Part shown: positions 59,540 through 64,000 of the stretch, one piece after another
Layout: each line of letters opens with the position of its first letter
How positions within the stretch are numbered: the stretch's first letter is position 1
Origin: Pseudomonas prosekii
GTDB lineage: Bacteria; Pseudomonadota; Gammaproteobacteria; Pseudomonadales; Pseudomonadaceae
Reading direction: 5' to 3'
Length of the DNA: 64,000 bases
NCBI RefSeq assembly: GCF_900105155.1
Contig: NZ_LT629762.1
Coordinates: forward strand, 2,294,001-2,358,000
Program-made: the position numbers and the translations under genes
Notes under the pieces: generated by a model
Seen by the model: the letters and a program-made list of their open reading frames with translations, nothing else
Databases searched by the model: none
Told to the model about the DNA's origin: nothing

Positions 59540-62110
59540 TTATGCCAACTGAGGCTGTGCGCTCAGTGGTTTAAGCGGCAGCAGCGGCGCGTGCGGATCG
59601 GCTTTCACCGATTGGCGCCAGGCTTGCAGCCACTCGGCGTGACCTTCGTTCCACACCTGCTCATGCAGACGACCCAATGCCACCGGGTCGCTCAGCAGTT
59701 GCAGGCGATCATGGTTGTTCAGCCCGGCAGGGCCGACTTTCAACGCATGACGGACGCGTTCGACGCGCAACCACTCGATCGGCTCGGCCTGACCGTGACG
59801 CGAAGTCGCCAGCGAGCACGCCAGGGCGTTCTGCTGCGGATCGACCACGGCCCGAACGAAACCGTCGTTCAACGCGTGATAACGGTTTTCGTGGGTGTAC
59901 TGATCGGTCGCGACCAGAGCCTGCGGCGGATTGTATTCCTCAGGAATCAGGAACAGCTTCGCGTCGCGCGACTTCAGGCCCAGGCCGACACGGCTGGAAA
60001 TCACCGACACCGGGATCGACAGCATCAGCGAACCGACGATCGGCACCAGCCACCAAAGGAAGCTCGGGTTCAGCCAGATCACCAGCAGCGCCCAGAAGAA
60101 GCCCAGCAATGTTTGCGGCCCGTGGCGCTTGACCGCCTCGCTCCATGGCGTCGAGTCGTCGTCACGTTGCGGCGAGTTCCAGGTCGCGGCCCAGCCGAGG
60201 AACGCGGCGAGGACGAAACGGGTGTGGAAGATCATCCGCACCGGCGCCAGCAACATCGAGAAGAGCATTTCCAGCAACATCGAAGACGTCACTTTGAACT
60301 TGCCGCCGAACTCTTTCGCACCTTTGGCCCAGATCAGGATGATGCTCAGCAACTTCGGCAGGAACAACAGCACGACGGTCGTCGAGAACAGCGCGACGGC
60401 TTTGTCCGGATGCCACTGCGGCCACAACGGATACAGCTGTCGCGGCTCCATGAAGTATTGCGGCTCCATCAGCGTGTTCACCGCCAACAGCGCGGTGGAC
60501 AGCACCAGGAAGAAGAACCACAACGGCGCCGACAAGTAAGACATCACGCCGGTCAGGAACACCGCACGGTGCACCGGGTGCATGCCTTTGACCAGGAACA
60601 GCCGGAAGTTCATCAGGTTGCCGTGGCACCAGCGACGGTCACGCTTGAGTTCGTCGAGCAGGTTCGGCGGCAGTTCTTCGTAGCTGCCCGGCAAATCGTA
60701 GGCAATCCACACGCCCCAACCGGCACGACGCATCAGCGCGGCTTCGACGAAGTCGTGGGACAGAATCGCCCCGGCAAAAGCACCTTTACCCGGCAACGGC
60801 GCGAGGGCGCAGTGCTCGATAAACGGCTTCATGCGGATGATTGCGTTGTGGCCCCAATAGTGCGATTCGCCCAGCTGCCAGAAGTGCAGGCCAGCGGTGA
60901 ACAGCGGACCGTAAACGCGGGTGGCGAACTGCTGCATCCGCGCATAAAGGGTGTCCATGCCCGACGCACGCGGCGCGGTCTGGATGATCCCGGCGTCCGG
61001 CGTGGCTTCCATCAAGCGCACCAGACTGGTCAGGCATTCGCCGCTCATCACGGAGTCCGCGTCGAGCACGACCATGTACTTGTAGTCGCCGCCCCAGCGA
61101 CGGCAGAAGTCGTCGAGGTTGCCGCTTTTACGTTTCACGCGACGGCGGCGACGACGATAGAAGATCTTGCCGAAGCCCTTGGCTTCGCGGCAGACGTCCA
61201 GCCAGGCTTGCTGCTCGGCAACGCAGATATCGGTTTCGTTACTGTCGCTGAGGACGAAGAAGTCGAAACGGTCGAGGTCACCCGTGGCCGCCACCGACTC
61301 GAACGTCGCGCGCAAACCGGCGAATACCCGCGGCACGTCTTCGTTGCAGATCGGCATCACCAGTGCGGTGCGTGCGTCCTTGGCAATCGGCTCGTTGCCG
61401 GCGCTTTTGCCGGAGATGCGGTATTTATCGTGACCGGTGAGCAACTCGAGGAAGCCCATCAGTGCAGTCCAGAAACCGGCGGAGACCCAGCAGAACAGAA
61501 TCCCGAACAGAATCAGAATGCTGGTTTGCAGCGCATACGGCAGCACTTGCGTGATGGTTTGCAGGACCGGTTGGTGCAGGACTTCGTTGAGGTCGACGAA
61601 CGACCAGCCCTGGTACGGCATGATGCCTTTCATGTACCAGCCGGCAACGATGGTCTGGCCGAGCATCAATACCAGCAGAATGTAACGACGGATCGAACCG
61701 ACGGTGCGCCAGCGCGCGGCCGGCAACACGTTCTCGTCCTTCGGCGGTGCCGGAGGGTTGGTGCGACCGGTCATCCGGCGCCAGCCGCGCACCAGAATGT
61801 TGGTGCGCCACGGTTCCGGGACGACTTTGGTCCGACGAATCGGCGGAGTCGCCTTGAGCACAACGCGGCCACTGGCATCAACGGCGAGCATTTCCGCCTC
61901 TTCCAGTTCTTCCGCGCTGTTCAACAGCAGGCGTTTGCCCACCGAGGCCTGAGCGGCCTCGGCAGGTGCGTCGAACGTCGAGGACGACAGACGCTGGTGC
62001 AGTTCGCTAAAGGACTGGCAGCCCGCGAGTTCCGCGCGCTGCTGGTCGGTCATCGGTAAATGCGCCAGATACTCGGAAAGAGTCTCTGGCTGTACTTGAG
62101 AATTACTCAT
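59540..62110 (-). CDS. opgH: periplasmic glucan glucosyltransferase
   Basis: 856 residues. Several transmembrane segments (N-terminal pair around 145-220, a C-terminal set around 520-690) enclose a family-2 glycosyltransferase with the catalytic [12 protein letters not shown] and DRRWCHGNL (QxxRW-like). It makes the beta-1,2-glucan backbone of osmoregulated periplasmic glucans from UDP-glucose and exports it. It overlaps opgG by 8 bp, as in other gammaproteobacteria, and is followed by a strong terminator. Confidence 0.96.
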   Translation of the reverse strand: MSNSQVQPETLSEYLAHLPMTDQQRAELAGCQSFSELHQRLSSSTFDAPAEAAQASVGKRLLLNSAEELEEAEMLAVDASGRVVLKATPPIRRTKVVPEPWRTNILVRGWRRMTGRTNPPAPPKDENVLPAARWRTVGSIRRYILLVLMLGQTIVAGWYMKGIMPYQGWSFVDLNEVLHQPVLQTITQVLPYALQTSILILFGILFCWVSAGFWTALMGFLELLTGHDKYRISGKSAGNEPIAKDARTALVMPICNEDVPRVFAGLRATFESVAATGDLDRFDFFVLSDSNETDICVAEQQAWLDVCREAKGFGKIFYRRRRRRVKRKSGNLDDFCRRWGGDYKYMVVLDADSVMSGECLTSLVRLMEATPDAGIIQTAPRASGMDTLYARMQQFATRVYGPLFTAGLHFWQLGESHYWGHNAIIRMKPFIEHCALAPLPGKGAFAGAILSHDFVEAALMRRAGWGVWIAYDLPGSYEELPPNLLDELKRDRRWCHGNLMNFRLFLVKGMHPVHRAVFLTGVMSYLSAPLWFFFLVLSTALLAVNTLMEPQYFMEPRQLYPLWPQWHPDKAVALFSTTVVLLFLPKLLSIILIWAKGAKEFGGKFKVTSSMLLEMLFSMLLAPVRMIFHTRFVLAAFLGWAATWNSPQRDDDSTPWSEAVKRHGPQTLLGFFWALLVIWLNPSFLWWLVPIVGSLMLSIPVSVISSRVGLGLKSRDAKLFLIPEEYNPPQALVATDQYTHENRYHALNDGFVRAVVDPQQNALACSLATSRHGQAEPIEWLRVERVRHALKVGPAGLNNHDRLQLLSDPVALGRLHEQVWNEGHAEWLQAWRQSVKADPHAPLLPLKPLSAQPQLA

Positions 62111-63938
62111 CGGCAGGCAACTGGTAGCTCCAGGTCTCGGTCAGGACTTGTTCAGTCGCTGTCGATTCCGGTGTGGCTGGGGCCGCGTCCGCAGCAGCAG
62201 GCTGCTTGGCGTCTTTGTTGTCCTTGTCCTTGTTCTGATCCTTGGCATCGGCAACCGGCTTGGCTTCAGCCTGTTTGGCGTCAACCTGCTTGGCGTCCTT
62301 GGCTTCCTTGTCCGCTTTCTCCTGCTGCTTGGCGGCGACTTTGTCGGCCTTGGCAACGGAGGAATTGGAGGCTGGGAGCGAAGTCTTGGCGAGGTCTTCA
62401 GGCACGATGTTCTCGACCAGCGCGGCACGCATTTCGGTGGCCTTGCTTGGGTCTTTGATCTTCATGCGCAGGGTCAGGCGCCAGCCTTTGGTGTCGGGGT
62501 TGTAACGCACGCTGTTTTCGACCAGTTCGGCGTTATCGCCAACACTGACCTGGCTGCGCACGTCAGCGGTTTCCGGCAATGCGGCCAGCGACGGACCTTC
62601 GAAGTCGACCAGATACGCAACGCTGCCATCCGGCTGACGAATCAGGTTGGACTGCTTGACGTCGCCGGTGGAACGCAGGGTCTGTTTGACCCAGGCGCTG
62701 TCCGGTGCGTGCAGGGCAGCTTCGTCGATGGTCCAGTGCATGCGATAAGCGACATCCAGCGGCTGGCCTGGCTCAGGCAGTTTTTCCGGGCTCCAGAAAG
62801 CCACGATGTTGTCGTTGGTTTCGTCGGCGGTCGGGATTTCCACCAGATCGACCGAACCCTTGCCCCAATCGCCTTTTGGCTCGATCCAGGCACTTGGACG
62901 CTTGTCGTAGCGGTCGTCGAGGTCTTCGTAGTGGCTGAAGTCACGACCACGTTGCAGCAGACCGAAACCGCGCGGGTTCTCGATGCCGAAGTTGCTTACC
63001 GACAAGTGTTTCGGGTTGTTCAGTGGACGCCAGATCCACTCGCCGTTGCCGGCATGGATCGACAGACCGCTGGAGTCGTGCAGTTCGCGACGGTAGTTGA
63101 GCACTTTCGACGGCTGGTTGGCGCCGAACAGGAACATGCTGGTCAGCGGCGCAACGCCGAGCTTGGTGACTTTGTCACGCAGGAACATCTGCGCTTTGAC
63201 GTCGACCACGGTGTCGCTGCCTGGACGCAGGGTCAGGCGATAAGCACCGGTAGCGCGCGGGGAATCGAGCAGCGCAAAGATCACCAGGTGCTTGTCACCC
63301 GGTTTTGGCTGTTGAATCCAGAATTCGGTGAAACGCGGGAATTCTTCGCCGGACGGCAATGCGGTATCAATGGCCATGCCGCGAGCGGACAAGCCATAGG
63401 TGTGACCCTTGCCGACAACGCGGAAGTAACTCGCGCCGAGCATGGTCATGATTTCGTCTTGTTTGTCAGCCTTGTTGATCGGGTACAGCACACGGAAACC
63501 GGCATAACCCAGTTGTTCGGTGGCTTTAGGATCGAACTGCACGTCGCCGAAATCGAAACGACTTGGGTCGTATTTGATTTCCTGGACGGTGCTGGCCGTG
63601 ATTTCGTTGATTTTCACCGGGGTATCGAAGTGCATGCCCTGGTGATAGAACGAAAGTTTGAACGGAGTCTTCTGATCGGCCCACTCGGCTTTTTCAGTGC
63701 GGAAACGAATTTTCTGATAGTCCGCGAATTTCATTTCGCGGAATTCGTTCGGCAGGTTACTGCGCGGGGCTTCGTATTTCTGCCCGGCCAGCTCTTTCGC
63801 CTTGACCGACACATCATCCAGATTGAATGCCCAAAGCTGACCGGCGCTAAACAGGCAGAGCAGTGCAGAGCCCGCTACCAGAGCGCTTCGGAACCGTTTG
63901 GCAGACAATTTTGGTGCATTACAGGGACTAACAATCAC
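62103..63938 (-). CDS. opgG: periplasmic glucan biosynthesis protein OpgG with charged C-terminal extension
   Basis: 611 residues, longer than the about 510-residue E. coli protein. A signal peptide (cleavage after LWA, about 37) leads to the OpgG beta-sandwich domain ([19 protein letters not shown] onward, through [17 protein letters not shown]) and the C-terminal Ig-like domain. About 90 extra residues rich in Lys, Ala and Asp ([20 protein letters not shown]) follow, ending [16 protein letters not shown]. OpgG shapes and branches the glucan in the periplasm. The GTG at 63938 ([10 protein letters not shown]) has GAGGG 6 nt upstream; the more distal frame start at 63965 lacks one. Confidence 0.94.
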   Translation of the reverse strand: MIVSPCNAPKLSAKRFRSALVAGSALLCLFSAGQLWAFNLDDVSVKAKELAGQKYEAPRSNLPNEFREMKFADYQKIRFRTEKAEWADQKTPFKLSFYHQGMHFDTPVKINEITASTVQEIKYDPSRFDFGDVQFDPKATEQLGYAGFRVLYPINKADKQDEIMTMLGASYFRVVGKGHTYGLSARGMAIDTALPSGEEFPRFTEFWIQQPKPGDKHLVIFALLDSPRATGAYRLTLRPGSDTVVDVKAQMFLRDKVTKLGVAPLTSMFLFGANQPSKVLNYRRELHDSSGLSIHAGNGEWIWRPLNNPKHLSVSNFGIENPRGFGLLQRGRDFSHYEDLDDRYDKRPSAWIEPKGDWGKGSVDLVEIPTADETNDNIVAFWSPEKLPEPGQPLDVAYRMHWTIDEAALHAPDSAWVKQTLRSTGDVKQSNLIRQPDGSVAYLVDFEGPSLAALPETADVRSQVSVGDNAELVENSVRYNPDTKGWRLTLRMKIKDPSKATEMRAALVENIVPEDLAKTSLPASNSSVAKADKVAAKQQEKADKEAKDAKQVDAKQAEAKPVADAKDQNKDKDNKDAKQPAAADAAPATPESTATEQVLTETWSYQLPADE

Positions 63939-64000
63939 GAGCAACCCTCGCCGAAAACAGATCAAAAAACCAACGGCCAGCTATCTATATGCCAGGTTGG

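Noticed and set aside
59474..62059. 861-codon plus-strand frame opposite opgH
   Set aside because: Shadow frame of opgH, extended by repeat DNA; no recognisable protein features.
63939..64000. Possible -24/-12 element just upstream of opgG
   Set aside because: GG and GC are ten apart near 63980-63997 on the minus strand, but the -12 half is TAGCT rather than TTGC and the region is cut by the window edge.

Overview
The window is a stretch of chromosome from a Pseudomonas, most likely of the P. fluorescens group. The evidence is the gene order, from memory the same as the P. aeruginosa PA5034-PA5078 block (hemE-gltDB-damX-aroBK-pilQPONM / ponA-maeB-nuclease-rpmE / priA-argS-SPOR-hslVU-DUF971-pha-ubiEJB-hisIE-tatABC-rsmE-chemoreceptor-ABC transporter-opgHG), the medium-chain-length PHA locus, and dense P. 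fluorescens-type REP pairs. Most genes are GC-rich housekeeping genes. No rRNA, tRNA, CRISPR array, transposase or complete prophage was seen.

Layout. (1) 1-2573: the end of an aryl-polyene-type fatty-acid operon (dehydratase fragment, FabG-like reductase, ketosynthase) and a small secreted two-cysteine protein. (2) 2574-6670: an accessory stretch with an AT-rich XRE regulator/VUT transporter pair on the minus strand, two DUF3077/DUF6124-like small genes, a candidate structured small RNA on the minus strand (about 5595-5723) and a second copy of the secreted protein. (3) 6779-9074: a divergent LysR regulator and YnfM-like MFS exporter. (4) 9217-25100: minus-strand hemE, gltD-gltB, and the pilMNOPQ-aroK-aroB-damX operon. 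(5) 25316-33006: ponA, malic enzyme, a secreted nuclease, rpmE and priA. (6) 33234-38367: argS, an FtsN-like SPOR protein, hslVU and a DUF971 gene. (7) 38485-47845: the PHA locus phaC1-phaZ-phaC2-phaD converging on phaI-phaF. A two-gene AbiE-like toxin-antitoxin candidate, with its own 26-bp palindrome, is lodged between phaD and phaF. (8) 48001-54079: ubiE-ubiJ-ubiB, hisI-hisE, tatABC and rsmE. (9) 54369-58968: an HBM-type chemoreceptor and a polar amino-acid ABC transporter. (10) 59540-63938: opgG-opgH for periplasmic glucans, preceded by a 111-bp tandem repeat.

How the parts work together. PhaC1/PhaC2 polymerise and PhaZ depolymerises granule polymer; PhaD activates the locus; PhaF/PhaI coat the granules. 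A well-spaced -24/-12 element lies upstream of phaC1. PilMNOP form the type IV pilus alignment complex under the PilQ secretin. GltB/GltD form glutamate synthase. TatABC exports folded proteins, and UbiE/J/B act in ubiquinone synthesis.

The observations most worth following up are a G10 homopolymer inside pilP (a possible pilus phase switch), the PD-(D/E)XK-wHTH plus nucleotidyltransferase pair inside the pha locus, the candidate small RNA with three GNRA-capped hairpins, and the AT-rich XRE-VUT pair with an unrecognised N-terminal domain on the transporter. All functional statements come from reading the sequence and from family knowledge; no database search was run.
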